From: Deltaproteobacteria bacterium
Lineage (GTDB): Bacteria; UBA10199; SBBF01
Reading direction: 5' to 3'
DNA: 22,222 bases
Assembly (NCBI GenBank): GCA_016207765.1
Contig: JACQOY010000184.1
Span: 1 to 22,222, forward strand
Shown piece by piece: positions 8,960 to 16,824 of this stretch. The position numbers and the translations under genes were made by a program. Every line of letters starts with the position of its first letter. Positions within the stretch are counted from its first letter, which is position 1. The notes under the pieces were generated by a model. The model was not told the origin of the DNA. It saw only the letters and a program-made list of their open reading frames with translations, and searched no databases.

Positions 8960-9921
8960 CCAAACCAATTACGATTCTCATCGGTGATGACCCCTATCTT
9001 TTGAATCGCGAACTCACGCGCCTTCAAAAAAAATACCTCGAACCGGCGACAAAGGATTTCAATTTCGACCGTTTTTCTGCGGAATCCACCCCGCCCCAAA
9101 GGATCATCGATGCCTTGAATCTCCTTCCCATGATGGCGGCAAGCCGCTTGGTGATCGTCCATGACGCCGACAAGATCAAAAAAGAGGATGCGGAGGCGTG
9201 GATTGCCTATTTCGAAAAGCCGTCCCCCACAACCCAACTGGTGCTTGTCGGCCAGAAAATCGACAAACGGTTGGGCCTCTGGAAGACGGCCCAAAAAGGG
9301 GGGGCGATGGTCGAACTGAAATCCCCCTATCCCAATCAACTCCCCTCCTGGATTTTGGGGGAGGCCCGTTTGATGGGGCTTAAAATCTCCTCTGAGGCGG
9401 CCTATGCCCTTGGAGAGGCGTTGGGGCCCAATCCCATGGCGCTGGCGGCGGCGCTGGAAAAACTTGAGATTTATATCTCTCCCCGCGCGGAGATCGGGTT
9501 GAGTGATGTCGAGGCCGTGGGGGGGGTCCTTTTGTCCAAAACCGTTTTTGATTTTACCGAGAAGGTGGGGGCAAAAAACTTAAAGGAGGCGATGGGGATT
9601 CTCGACGGACTCGTCGAACAGGGGGAGCCGCTGGTTCGTCTGGTGTTCATGATTGTGCGGCATTTTCGCCTCCTTCTGCTCGCACACGAGGGTTTAAGCA
9701 ACCGATTGTCCGAAACGGATCTGGCAAGCCGCCTCGGCGTTCATCCCTTTTTTGTGAAGGATTATTCCCGGCAGGCGCGACAGATGACCTTCGAAGCGCT
9801 CCGCAAAACCTACCGGCGCCTATTGGCCTGCGACCGGGCGCTTAAACGAAGTCCGCTGGAACCACGTCATGTGGTTGATCGGTTTCTGATGCAGGTGTGT
9901 GTATCCAAATGGGACGGGTGA
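8956..9921 (+). CDS. holA: DNA polymerase III subunit delta
   Basis: This 321-residue protein fits the delta subunit, which opens the sliding clamp within the clamp-loader complex. The N-terminus [19 protein letters not shown] is typical, followed by a divergent AAA fold with a conserved FNFDRFSA stretch, helical middle, and the C-terminal collar region ([30 protein letters not shown], then [16 protein letters not shown]). It has no Walker A, as expected for delta. The ATG overlaps the leuS TGA as ATGA, implying coupling. In many proteobacteria lptE lies between leuS and holA; here it is absent. The stop codon directly abuts the stop of the convergent ATPase gene. Confidence 0.92.
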   Translation: MTKPITILIGDDPYLLNRELTRLQKKYLEPATKDFNFDRFSAESTPPQRIIDALNLLPMMAASRLVIVHDADKIKKEDAEAWIAYFEKPSPTTQLVLVGQKIDKRLGLWKTAQKGGAMVELKSPYPNQLPSWILGEARLMGLKISSEAAYALGEALGPNPMALAAALEKLEIYISPRAEIGLSDVEAVGGVLLSKTVFDFTEKVGAKNLKEAMGILDGLVEQGEPLVRLVFMIVRHFRLLLLAHEGLSNRLSETDLASRLGVHPFFVKDYSRQARQMTFEALRKTYRRLLACDRALKRSPLEPRHVVDRFLMQVCVSKWDG

Positions 9922-11058
9922 TCAGGATAAGGGTCTTGCCAGGGCTTCGATGGCATCCAAAACATGCAGGTTATTTTTTGTGTAAGACCGTTTCAAATGA
10001 GCCACAATTTGTGTGGCTTTTTTTGGTTTTAAGCGTTCTGCATAGTAGGGGAGTGAGCGCCCCACTTCGCCGTCGGCAAACTTTGCCTCGATGAGTTCTT
10101 CGATCTGTCCTTCTTTTAAAATGACAAAATCAACTTCCCGCCCCTCTTTGTCGCGAATGTAGCGAAGATCGTAGCGAAAACCGTCCCGGTCTTCCAGAAA
10201 GTGGATTCGTTTGAGGAGATGGCTGGCCACGAGGTTTTCGAAGCGGGCCCCTTCGTCCCCCAGCACATCCCCGTTGTCGAAAAAATAAACTTTGGGGGGC
10301 TTAAGAACAGCGCGGGGAATCTTTTGGATGTAGGGACGAACCACAAAGACGACATACATTTTTTCCAGCACCTCGAGCCAGTGTTTGAGGGTTTTTGGGG
10401 AAACCTGCAGTTCCTGGGCGATGTTGGAAAGAACCACCAGCCCGCCGACTCGTTGCCTCAGTAGCTCCAGAAAAAGGGAGAGCATTTGAATATTATGAAT
10501 GGGTTCCAAATCCCGCACATCGTCCTTCAAAACCCGTTCGTAACGTTCTTTGCGCCATCGTCTGGCCTCGTTTTCATCTCCCGACAAGAAAGGCTCCGGA
10601 AAGCCGCCAACTTTCATCAAGCGCTCATAGGCTTCTTGCGGGGGCATTTTTTCGGGGATTTCGGAAAGGGTAAAAGGATGCAGGCGCCAGTAATGGTAGC
10701 GTCCCATCAGCGAATCGCCGCCCCGGCGATAGAGATCCAGACGGGCGCTTCCGGTGACCAGAAAGGTGTGTTTGTTTTTTTGGGTGTCGTAGGTTCCCTT
10801 GACCCAGTTTTTCCATTTGGGGAACTTGTGAATTTCGTCAAAGATGACGAGTTTTTGCTCGTCGCTCCACTGTTTTTTCAAAATGGCGCGCCGGTTTTCA
10901 TCGTCATCCCAGTTGAAGTAGGCGCCGCCGAGTTTCTGTTCCGTATATTGTTGCAGGATTGTTTGTGCCAGGGTGGTTTTACCCACCTGCCGCGGCCCGC
11001 CGATAAAAACCATTTTTTTTTGCAGATCTTTAAGAATATAGGGGGCGCCATATCTCAT
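9922..11058 (-). CDS. AAA family ATPase with C-terminal DUF4143 domain
   Basis: This 378-residue protein starts almost directly with its P-loop: GGPRQVGKTT (residues 20-29), Walker B LVIFDEIHKF (D74, E75) and sensor FLVTGSARLDLYRRGGDSLMGRY. A winged-helix-like linker follows (NIAQELQVSPKTLKHWLEVLEKM). The DUF4143 region with its VDFVI...IEAKF motif resembles a degenerate PD-(D/E)XK nuclease fold. Such genes are widespread, often laterally moved and of unknown role; toxin-antitoxin-like or defence roles have been suggested but not shown here. It lies 85 bp after rpsT on the same strand and ends back-to-back with holA at TGATCA. No clear ribosome binding site precedes the ATG, and a promoter-like pair ends 6 bases before it. 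Confidence 0.88.
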   Translation of the reverse strand: MRYGAPYILKDLQKKMVFIGGPRQVGKTTLAQTILQQYTEQKLGGAYFNWDDDENRRAILKKQWSDEQKLVIFDEIHKFPKWKNWVKGTYDTQKNKHTFLVTGSARLDLYRRGGDSLMGRYHYWRLHPFTLSEIPEKMPPQEAYERLMKVGGFPEPFLSGDENEARRWRKERYERVLKDDVRDLEPIHNIQMLSLFLELLRQRVGGLVVLSNIAQELQVSPKTLKHWLEVLEKMYVVFVVRPYIQKIPRAVLKPPKVYFFDNGDVLGDEGARFENLVASHLLKRIHFLEDRDGFRYDLRYIRDKEGREVDFVILKEGQIEELIEAKFADGEVGRSLPYYAERLKPKKATQIVAHLKRSYTKNNLHVLDAIEALARPLS

Positions 11059-11064
11059 ATGGCC

Positions 11065-11092
11065 AGTTTATCTCGTACTACAAAATGGTCAA
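11065..11092 (-). promoter_or_regulatory. Possible promoter for the ATPase gene, perhaps leaderless
   Basis: On the minus strand TTGACC (11092-11087) and TAAACT (11070-11065) are 16 bases apart. A start 6-7 bases downstream would fall on or next to the A of the ATG at 11058. The lack of a ribosome binding site fits a leaderless message. The -10 box matches only 4 of 6 bases. Confidence 0.35.
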
Positions 11093-11143
11093 GGCTAAAA
11101 TGAAAAACGATACAAAATAGCCATGCATGGCCGAAGGGGGCCC

Positions 11144-11398
11144 TTAACTCAAATGATTCACGAACTGCGTCAGGCGGGAAATACTGCGGTTGGCGGTGTT
11201 TCGGTGAAGGATTCCCTTTTGCGCCGCTTTGCTCAAGCGGCTGACGGCTGTCTGCAAATGACCCAATGCCTCTTGCTTGTTGGCGGCTTTCTTGACCTTT
11301 TTGATCAGGGTCCTCAGGGTGGAGCGAACCGCGCGGTTGCGGACGCGGCGTTTTTCGTTCTGACGCTGTCTTTTTAAAGCGGATGCATGAGTGGCCAT
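11144..11398 (-). CDS. rpsT: 30S ribosomal protein S20
   Basis: This 84-residue, strongly basic protein has the S20 pattern: an N-terminal THASALKRQRQNEKRRVRNRAVRS segment that binds 16S rRNA, then helices with TLIKKVKK and a C-terminal KGILHRNTANRSISRLTQFVN. Size is normal for the family (about 85-90). AAGGAA lies about 7 bases before the ATG, and a good promoter lies upstream. rpsT commonly neighbours holA in related bacteria, which is conserved here apart from the inverted orientation and the intervening ATPase gene. It is divergent from kdd. Confidence 0.96.
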   Translation of the reverse strand: MATHASALKRQRQNEKRRVRNRAVRSTLRTLIKKVKKAANKQEALGHLQTAVSRLSKAAQKGILHRNTANRSISRLTQFVNHLS

Positions 11399-11427
11399 TA
11401 GGGTTCCTTATAAAAGTTGAGTGCGGA

Positions 11428-11456
11428 CTTCTAACGGAATCATTTTCCCTTGTCAA
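11428..11456 (-). promoter_or_regulatory. rpsT: Sigma-70-type promoter for rpsT
   Basis: On the minus strand a perfect -35 TTGACA (11456-11451) is followed after 17 bases by TAGAAG (11433-11428, 4 of 6 matches). Transcription would start near 11421, giving a leader of about 22 bases before the S20 ATG. Confidence 0.6.
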
Positions 11457-11484
11457 GCGTAAGCACCCCATGCCGCATCGAGTC

Positions 11485-11514
11485 TTGTCGCCTCCCCCTT
11501 TCCGATGCTATACT
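11485..11514 (+). promoter_or_regulatory. kdd: Sigma-70-type promoter for kdd and the lysine operon
   Basis: TTGTCG (11485-11490) and TATACT (11509-11514, 5 of 6 matches) are 18 bases apart. A start near 11521 gives a leader of about 47 bases. The box lies about 28 bp from the divergent rpsT -35, so one regulator could reach both. A false ATG at 11505 overlaps the -10 region. Confidence 0.5.
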
Positions 11515-11567
11515 CTAACTGTAAAAAATTATTGGTCTTTTCGGACAAGAAAAAACAAGGGGTTAAT

Positions 11568-12590
11568 ATGGAATTTCGGCCCGACGGTCATCCTTTGGGG
11601 CTACACCGCGTCATCAAACCAGAAGGGTGTCTTCCGCAGTCGGCCGAGAGGTTGTCTGCGAGCTTGCCGCTATTTGACAATGAAATTCTGGTCAATGTTT
11701 CCAAACTGCAGATCGATTCGGCCAGTTTCCGCCAACTGCTTGGTGGACGGGGAAAACGGGTGGCGGATCAAATTACGGCGATCGTTGCCGAGCGCGGCAA
11801 ACTGCACAACCCGGAAACAAATTCCGGAGGGGTTTTTCTGGGAACGGTGGCGGCGGTGGGACCCGGGCACCCGTTGGCCAAGGAGTTGAAGGTGGGTGAA
11901 CCGGTTGTTTCTTTGGTTTCTCTGACCCTGACACCGTTGACGATTGAACGGATCGACAATGTGGACGAAGAAAAGGGACAGGTGACCATTTCCGGATCGG
12001 CGATCATCTTTGAATCGGGCTTGGTTTGCAAAATGCCTTCGGATCTGCCGGAAGGGGTGGTTTTGGCGGCCCTCGATGTCTGCGGGGCGCCGGCTCAGGT
12101 GAAACGGTTGGTTCGTGAGGGAGAGAAGCTTCTGATCATCGGCCTTGGCAAGGCGGGGAGGGCGATGGCCTGCATGGCGGAGGAAATCGGTGCCCTGGTT
12201 TACGGCGTGGACGCCGATGGGGAGGCGGTTAAGTGGTGTCAAGCCAGCGTGAAGGGGCATTTTGCCGCGCTCGATGCCGCTCATCCGATGGAGGTTGCCG
12301 ATTGGGTTCATGAAATGACGCGTGGGGCGTTGGTGGATGTGGCGATCAATTCGGCAAGCGTCGAGGAGACCGAAATGAGCGCCGTTACCTCGTGCCGGGA
12401 CGGGGGGAAGGCCCTTTTTTTCGGGATGCGGACGTCGTTTCAACGGACGGTTTTGGGGGCCGAGGGGATCGGCAAGGATCTCCTCCTCCTGATGGGAAGC
12501 GGGTATGTGCCGGGGCATGCGGAGTTGATGTTGAATCTGCTCCGAAGCCACAAGCCGCTTAAAAAGTGGTTTGAGGAGAAATATGGGTAA
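11568..12590 (+). CDS. kdd: L-erythro-3,5-diaminohexanoate dehydrogenase
   Basis: This 340-residue enzyme oxidises 3,5-diaminohexanoate to 5-amino-3-oxohexanoate with NAD(P)+, the third step of lysine fermentation. The pattern matches the Kdd family throughout: LGLHRVIKPEG near the start, FDNEILVNVSKLQIDSASFRQ, NSGGVFLGTV, SLVSLTLTPLTIERI, FESGLVCKMPSDLP, a Rossmann GLGKAGRAM, NSASVEETEMS, LGAEGIGKDLLLLMGSGY and the terminal KKWFEEKYG. I chose ATG 11568, with AAGGGG about 5 bases upstream. The earlier ATG at 11505 falls in the promoter. It is the first of six co-directional pathway genes and is followed by a repeat-rich gap before kamA. Confidence 0.95.
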   Translation: MEFRPDGHPLGLHRVIKPEGCLPQSAERLSASLPLFDNEILVNVSKLQIDSASFRQLLGGRGKRVADQITAIVAERGKLHNPETNSGGVFLGTVAAVGPGHPLAKELKVGEPVVSLVSLTLTPLTIERIDNVDEEKGQVTISGSAIIFESGLVCKMPSDLPEGVVLAALDVCGAPAQVKRLVREGEKLLIIGLGKAGRAMACMAEEIGALVYGVDADGEAVKWCQASVKGHFAALDAAHPMEVADWVHEMTRGALVDVAINSASVEETEMSAVTSCRDGGKALFFGMRTSFQRTVLGAEGIGKDLLLLMGSGYVPGHAELMLNLLRSHKPLKKWFEEKYG

Positions 12591-12600
12591 AAAGTTGATA

Positions 12601-12725
12601 AAAGGTTCAAAGTTAAAAAAGTTCAAAGTTCAAGGTTCAAGAAGTAGTAGATCAATTAATCTTAAACTTTGAACTCCATGAAATGGCCCCCTTGCGGGGT
12701 TGAACTTTCTGAACTTTTGAATTTA
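12601..12725. repeat. GTTCAAA-type short repeats with inverted copies between kdd and kamA
   Basis: The stretch 12604-12640 holds several GTTCAA(A/G) units. Inverted copies (AACTTTGAACT, TGAACTT) follow at 12665-12675 and 12701-12718. AGTTCAAAGTT (12620-12630) pairs exactly with 12665-12675. A small CCCC-TTGC-GGGG hairpin lies at about 12687-12698. The repeats occupy nearly the whole 142-bp gap and end just before kamA. Confidence 0.75.
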
Positions 12726-12732
12726 AAAGAAT

Positions 12733-14010
12733 ATGAATCACACCGAAACCTTGCCACCTGGTGGCGTACAATCAGAGGCCAAGCCGGCCAAGGCAAAGGG
12801 GAGCGCAAAGCATCCGTGGCAGAGCTTCAAAAAATGGTCCCATGTGACTCCCGAACAGTGGAACGACTGGCAGTGGCAGTATCATCACTTGGTGACCACT
12901 CCGGAGGAACTTATCGAACTTTTTCCGGAGTTTGAAGGGGAGGTTGAAGAAATTCGTTCAACCCTGGGGAAATACAAATTTGCCTCCACTCCCTATTACC
13001 TTTCGCTCATCAACCCCAAGAATCCGGAAGATCCGATCAAACTTCAGGCGATTCCCTCCCGTCTTGAAATGAATGTTGAGCGGGGGGTCGACCTTCGCGA
13101 TCCGCTATCCGAAGATCGCGATATGCCGGTCCCGGGTCTGGTACACCGCTATCCCGACCGGGTTCTTTTCCTGATTACCGAAATCTGCACCGTCTATTGC
13201 CGCTTCTGCACCCGAAGAAGGGTCATCCTTGAAAAAGAAAGCCATATCGAACGACAGATCGATACGAATATCGACTATATCCGCAAACACCCTGAAATAC
13301 ATGACGTCATCATTTCCGGCGGGGATGCCCTGGTGGTGGGGGAGAGTCTCCTGGAGCGGGTTTTAAAGGGCTTGCGGGCGATCCCCCATGTGTATGTCAT
13401 CCGAATCGGTTCGCGCATCCCGCCGGTTTGCCCGATGCGCATTACCGAATCGCTGGTGTCGATGCTCAAAAAATATCAGCCCCTTTATTTCATGACCCAT
13501 TTCAACCACCCTTATGAAATCACTCCGGATTCAAAAAAAGCTTGTGCCCTTCTGGTTGACAATGGTATTCCCGTTTTGAATCAGACGGTTTTGTTAAGAA
13601 AAATAAACAGTTGTCCCTTCATCATGCGGGAGATGTGTTATGAGTTGATTCGCATGAGGGTCAAGCCGTATTACTTATATCAATGCGACCTTTCCGAAGG
13701 GATCAGCCATTTTCGAACGCCTGTATCCAAAGGGATTGAAATCATGGAATCCTTAAGGGGGCATATCTCGGGTCTGGCCATTCCCACTTATGTGATCGAC
13801 GCCCCGGGGGGCGGGGGAAAAGTGCCGGTCGGTCCCACCTATCTTATCAGTGAGGGGGATCACAAAGTGGTCGTGAGGAATTACGCAGGTAAGCTTTCGG
13901 TCTATACGGAACCTCAAGAGACCGACTGTTCCTGTTCCACAACCGATGAGATGAAATCGAAACTGGGGGCTAGCCCCCAGGGGGCTGGTCCTTTGGGAGG
14001 GGTGGCGTGA
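12733..14010 (+). CDS. kamA: Lysine 2,3-aminomutase
   Basis: This 425-residue radical SAM, PLP-dependent enzyme converts L-lysine to L-beta-lysine. The 4Fe-4S motif is CTVYCRFC (C152, C156, C159). The PLP lysine is K363 in DAPGGGGKVP. The clostridial-type segments YYLYQCDLSEGISHFRTPVSKGIEI and SGLAIPTYVIDAPGGGGK separate it from the shorter EpmB-type paralogues. The cysteine in INSCPFIM corresponds to the internal zinc ligand of the clostridial enzyme. The C-terminal CxCxxC zinc motif is incomplete: DCSCSTT retains only the first two cysteines. The last 15 residues come from a perfect palindrome and its flank. The ribosome binding site is weak (AAAAGA). Confidence 0.96.
   Translation: MNHTETLPPGGVQSEAKPAKAKGSAKHPWQSFKKWSHVTPEQWNDWQWQYHHLVTTPEELIELFPEFEGEVEEIRSTLGKYKFASTPYYLSLINPKNPEDPIKLQAIPSRLEMNVERGVDLRDPLSEDRDMPVPGLVHRYPDRVLFLITEICTVYCRFCTRRRVILEKESHIERQIDTNIDYIRKHPEIHDVIISGGDALVVGESLLERVLKGLRAIPHVYVIRIGSRIPPVCPMRITESLVSMLKKYQPLYFMTHFNHPYEITPDSKKACALLVDNGIPVLNQTVLLRKINSCPFIMREMCYELIRMRVKPYYLYQCDLSEGISHFRTPVSKGIEIMESLRGHISGLAIPTYVIDAPGGGGKVPVGPTYLISEGDHKVVVRNYAGKLSVYTEPQETDCSCSTTDEMKSKLGASPQGAGPLGGVA
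13963..13980. repeat. 18-bp perfect palindrome inside the 3' end of kamA
   Basis: CTGGGGGCTAGCCCCCAG reads the same on both strands and is followed by a further GGGGCTGG copy. It is translated as part of the KamA tail (around residues 411-417), just after the partial zinc motif. It looks like a repeat inserted near the gene end that replaced or extended the original C-terminus. Confidence 0.75.
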
Positions 14011-14019
14011 CACACCCCG

Positions 14020-15603
14020 ATGGCTAAATTAAATCTCGATCGCGATAAAGTGGACCGTTGCCGCGAACTGGCGGACGGCCTCATTCATCCCATCCAAAAA
14101 TATATCGACCTTCATTCCACCGTTTCGGTGGAACGATCGGTTGTGCGTCTGCTCGGATGTGAAGATGCCACCGACACACCCTTTGGTACCAAAATGCCGC
14201 TGGCCAACATTCTTGTCGAAAAACTCGACAGGAACAGATTGTCGATGGGGGTGGCCACCTGGATCGGGGCCGCCCTGATCGAACAGCCGAAGCTCCCCGT
14301 TTACAAGTTGGCGCAGAAGGTTGCCGAAGGGGCCATTAATCTGAACAATTTCCCCGAGCCGAACCCCGATCAAGTCCGAAAGGTGATCAACCCGCTGGTG
14401 GGGGAGGCGGCAAAAAGGGTCGATCGGTCGCGCCACTCGAAGGATTACCTCCGGCAGAAGTTTGCACGGGTCCGGCCGCCGCTTCGCTACGTTATCGTTG
14501 CCACCGGCAATATTTATGAGGATGTCAAACAGGCGGTTGCCGCAAGCCGCAAGGGGGCCGATGTCATTGCGGTCATCCGCTCGACGGCGCAGAGCTTACT
14601 CGATTACGTCCCGCACGGGGCAACCACCGAAGGGTTCGGCGGCACCTACGCCACGCAGGAGAACTTCCGCATCATGCGGAAGGCCCTAAACGACGTTTCC
14701 TACGAATTGAAGCGCTATATCCGCCTCTGCAACTATTCTTCCGGTCTCTGCATGCCGGAGATTGCCGTGATGGGGGCCTTTGAAGACCTCGATTTTCTGC
14801 TGAATGACGCCTTCTACGGGATTCTCTTCCGCGACATCAACATGAAGCGGACTTTTGTCGACCAATATTTTTCGCGCACCATCATCGCCCGCGCCGGAAT
14901 CACCATCAACACCGGAGAGGATAATTATCTCACCACCGCCGATGCCTATCACAACCATCATCAGGTTTTGGCCTCCCATTTCATCAACGAGCAGTTCGGG
15001 AAGAGGGCGGGTTTGAAGGAGGAGCAGATCGGCCTCGGCCACGCCTTTGAAATGGATCCTTCCATCGAGGATAGTTTCATCTACGAGCTGGCGATGGCCC
15101 AGCTTGTGCGCGATGTTTTTCAGCGCCACCCGATAAAATACATGCCCCCCACGCGGCACATGACCGGCAATATTTTTCAGGGGCATGTCCTTGATGCCCT
15201 GTTCAATCTGGCGGGGGCGGCCACCAATCAGCAGATCCAGCTTTTAGGCATGCCCACGGAGGCGATTCATAATCCTCTTCTTCAGGATCGGCACCTAAGC
15301 CTTCAGAACGCCGATTATGTTTTCACCGCCGCCGGTTCGCTGGCCGACGAAATCCAGTTCAACCCCAACGGCAAATTGGTGCGGCGGGCCCGGACGGTTT
15401 TGGACAATACGCTCGCCTATCTCGAAAAAATAAGGCAGATTGGCCTGATGGAAGCGATCGAACAGGGGATGTTTGCCGAGATGCCCCGCGCGCGCGACGG
15501 GGGCAAGGGTTTGGAAGGGGTGTTTCAGAAGTCGAGGCGGTACTACAACCCATTTCTTGAATCAGCATCGGCGTCTTCCCAGCGGGGTGATAGCCGGAGA
15601 TAA
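14020..15603 (+). CDS. kamD: Lysine 5,6-aminomutase alpha subunit
   Basis: This 527-residue protein is the large, substrate- and PLP-binding TIM-barrel subunit of the adenosylcobalamin-dependent aminomutase that turns beta-lysine into 3,5-diaminohexanoate. Typical segments include LNLDRDKVDRCRELA, SVERSVVRLLG, YVPHGATTEGFGGTYATQENFRIMR, GITINTGEDNYLTTADA, HQVLASHFINEQF and PPTRHMTGNIFQGH. Length is close to the clostridial subunit. The start lies 9 bases after the kamA stop region; GGGAGGGG is about 14 bases upstream, a rather long spacing. The final residues (SASSQRGDSRR) look like unstructured tail. It precedes kamE, the B12-binding partner. Confidence 0.96.
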   Translation: MAKLNLDRDKVDRCRELADGLIHPIQKYIDLHSTVSVERSVVRLLGCEDATDTPFGTKMPLANILVEKLDRNRLSMGVATWIGAALIEQPKLPVYKLAQKVAEGAINLNNFPEPNPDQVRKVINPLVGEAAKRVDRSRHSKDYLRQKFARVRPPLRYVIVATGNIYEDVKQAVAASRKGADVIAVIRSTAQSLLDYVPHGATTEGFGGTYATQENFRIMRKALNDVSYELKRYIRLCNYSSGLCMPEIAVMGAFEDLDFLLNDAFYGILFRDINMKRTFVDQYFSRTIIARAGITINTGEDNYLTTADAYHNHHQVLASHFINEQFGKRAGLKEEQIGLGHAFEMDPSIEDSFIYELAMAQLVRDVFQRHPIKYMPPTRHMTGNIFQGHVLDALFNLAGAATNQQIQLLGMPTEAIHNPLLQDRHLSLQNADYVFTAAGSLADEIQFNPNGKLVRRARTVLDNTLAYLEKIRQIGLMEAIEQGMFAEMPRARDGGKGLEGVFQKSRRYYNPFLESASASSQRGDSRR

Positions 15604-15611
15604 GTTGCCGG

Positions 15612-15641
15612 GTAATCGAAGGAGCTGAGCGCGGGGATTAC
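15612..15641. repeat. Inverted repeat between kamD and kamE
   Basis: GTAATC at 15612-15617 pairs with GATTAC at 15636-15641 around an 18-base core with GAGC-type elements. It fills much of the 60-bp gap between the two subunit genes. It resembles the other short border elements in this operon but is a different sequence. Confidence 0.5.
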
Positions 15642-15663
15642 GGGATGAGAGGGTGTTTCAGCG

Positions 15664-16419
15664 ATGGGGGAAACAGACAAAATAATGATAATCAAGCCGT
15701 ATGGCGACCGCGAAAACGACGGGGCGGTTCAGATGAGTTTCACCCTTCCCGTGAAGGCCTCTCCCGAGGCCCGCGAGGCGGCGGTCCAGCTGGTTCAAAA
15801 AATGGGTTTTGAACGGGCTTTGGTGGCAACCATGGAGGCCATCGATCCGAATTTCACCTTTTTTGTCGTTTACGGTTCCACCACCCACACCATCGATTTT
15901 TCCTCCATTGTTGTTCCCAAGCTGGAAAATCCGTTGATGAACTTCGATGAGGTGAATGAATTCATCAAAACAAAAATCGGTCGCAAATTGGTGTTTGTGG
16001 GCGGTTGCATCGGCTACGACGCCCATACCGTCGGGATCGACGCCATCTTCAACCCCAAGGGGGTGGCGCACGACTGGGGATTCGAGCGGTATCCGTGGCT
16101 TTCGGCCCATAATTTGAGGGCCCAGGTTTCGTGTGAGGAATTTGTCAAAAAAGTGGTTGATCTCAAGGCCGATGCGGTTTTGGTTTCGCGCATCGTTACC
16201 CAAGGGGATGAACATGTGGGGGAATTCAAAAAGTTGATCGATAAGCTGAAGGAGACCCCGGAGGCACAGCCGCATCTGATGAAAATCTGCGGCGGTCCGC
16301 GCGTTACGCACCGGGAGGCGTTGAGTTGGGGTTATGACGCCGGTTTTGGGCCGGGCACAAAGCCGTCAGAAGTAGCCAGCTTTATTGTGCATCAATTAGT
16401 GAAACGAAATGTCCGGTAG
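15664..16419 (+). CDS. kamE: Lysine 5,6-aminomutase beta subunit (B12-binding)
   Basis: This 251-residue subunit carries the adenosylcobalamin and forms the enzyme with KamD. The base-off B12 motif D-x-H-x-x-G is clear in YDAHTVGIDAIFN (D119, H121, G124). The lysine that holds PLP in the open state of the family is probably K132 in NPKG. An N-terminal dimerisation part contains PYGDRENDGAVQMSFTLP, and the C-terminal Rossmann half ends GPGTKPSEVASFIVHQLVKR. The N-terminus is a little shorter than in clostridia. The upstream signal GAGAGG is weak. The TAG stop codon is the first part of a 28-bp palindromic repeat. Confidence 0.96.
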   Translation: MGETDKIMIIKPYGDRENDGAVQMSFTLPVKASPEAREAAVQLVQKMGFERALVATMEAIDPNFTFFVVYGSTTHTIDFSSIVVPKLENPLMNFDEVNEFIKTKIGRKLVFVGGCIGYDAHTVGIDAIFNPKGVAHDWGFERYPWLSAHNLRAQVSCEEFVKKVVDLKADAVLVSRIVTQGDEHVGEFKKLIDKLKETPEAQPHLMKICGGPRVTHREALSWGYDAGFGPGTKPSEVASFIVHQLVKRNVR

Positions 16420-16443
16420 GGGCGCACGGCCGTGCGCCCGTAC
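16416..16443. repeat. GTAGGGGC-type palindrome between kamE and kal
   Basis: The core GGGCGCACGGCCGTGCGCCC (16420-16439) is a perfect 20-bp palindrome. With one G/G mismatch the symmetry extends to GTA and TAC ends. Its TAG (16417-16419) is the kamE stop codon, and its GTG at 16432 opens a false upstream start for kal. Confidence 0.85.
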
Positions 16444-16452
16444 GGTGAGAAA

Positions 16453-16824
16453 ATGAAAAAATTTCCTTCCGTCACCCTCCGCATCCGAATCTCCGACGCC
16501 GATGCCCACTACGCGGGCGGCTTGGCCAGCGGCGCCAAGGTGATGGAACTCTTCGGCGATGTGGCCACCGAATTGCTGATCCGGTACGACGGCGACGAAG
16601 GGCTTTTTCGCGCCTACCGGGATGTTGAATTTCTGGCCCCTGTCAGAGCCGGCGATTTTATCGAGGCGACCGGCCAGATTCTCCGTATTGGCAAGACCTC
16701 GCGGGAGATGGCCTTTGCGGCCACCAAGGTCATCGAGCGGGCCAAAAGCGGGTCACGCGCGCGTGTTCTCAAAAAGCCGGTGTTGGTCGCCCGCGCCCGG
16801 GGGACCTGCGTGGTCAAAAGATGA
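16453..16824 (+). CDS. kal: 3-aminobutyryl-CoA ammonia-lyase
   Basis: This 123-residue hot-dog-fold enzyme removes ammonia from L-3-aminobutyryl-CoA to give crotonyl-CoA. The sequence keeps the family pattern DAHYAGGLASGAKVMELFGDVATELLIRYDGDEGLF, VEFLAPVRAGDFIEATG and GKTSREMAFAATKVI. Size agrees with clostridial Kal (about 128). The ATG at 16453 is chosen; the frame can be opened from GTG 16432, but those seven codons lie in the palindrome and just after. The ribosome signal is weak, so coupling to kamE is likely. Its stop overlaps the kce ATG (ATGA), the only repeat-free junction in the pathway block. Confidence 0.93.
   Translation: MKKFPSVTLRIRISDADAHYAGGLASGAKVMELFGDVATELLIRYDGDEGLFRAYRDVEFLAPVRAGDFIEATGQILRIGKTSREMAFAATKVIERAKSGSRARVLKKPVLVARARGTCVVKR

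Noticed and set aside
11505..11567. ATG 11505 as the kdd start
   Set aside because: It overlaps the -10 box, has no ribosome site, and the Kdd family N-terminus begins at 11568.
11670..12626. 318-codon minus-strand frame opposite kdd
   Set aside because: The plus strand matches Kdd end to end; the opposite frame is a shadow.
16432..16452. GTG start for kal inside the palindrome
   Set aside because: The seven extra codons are repeat-derived and not part of the Kal family N-terminus; ATG 16453 fits better.
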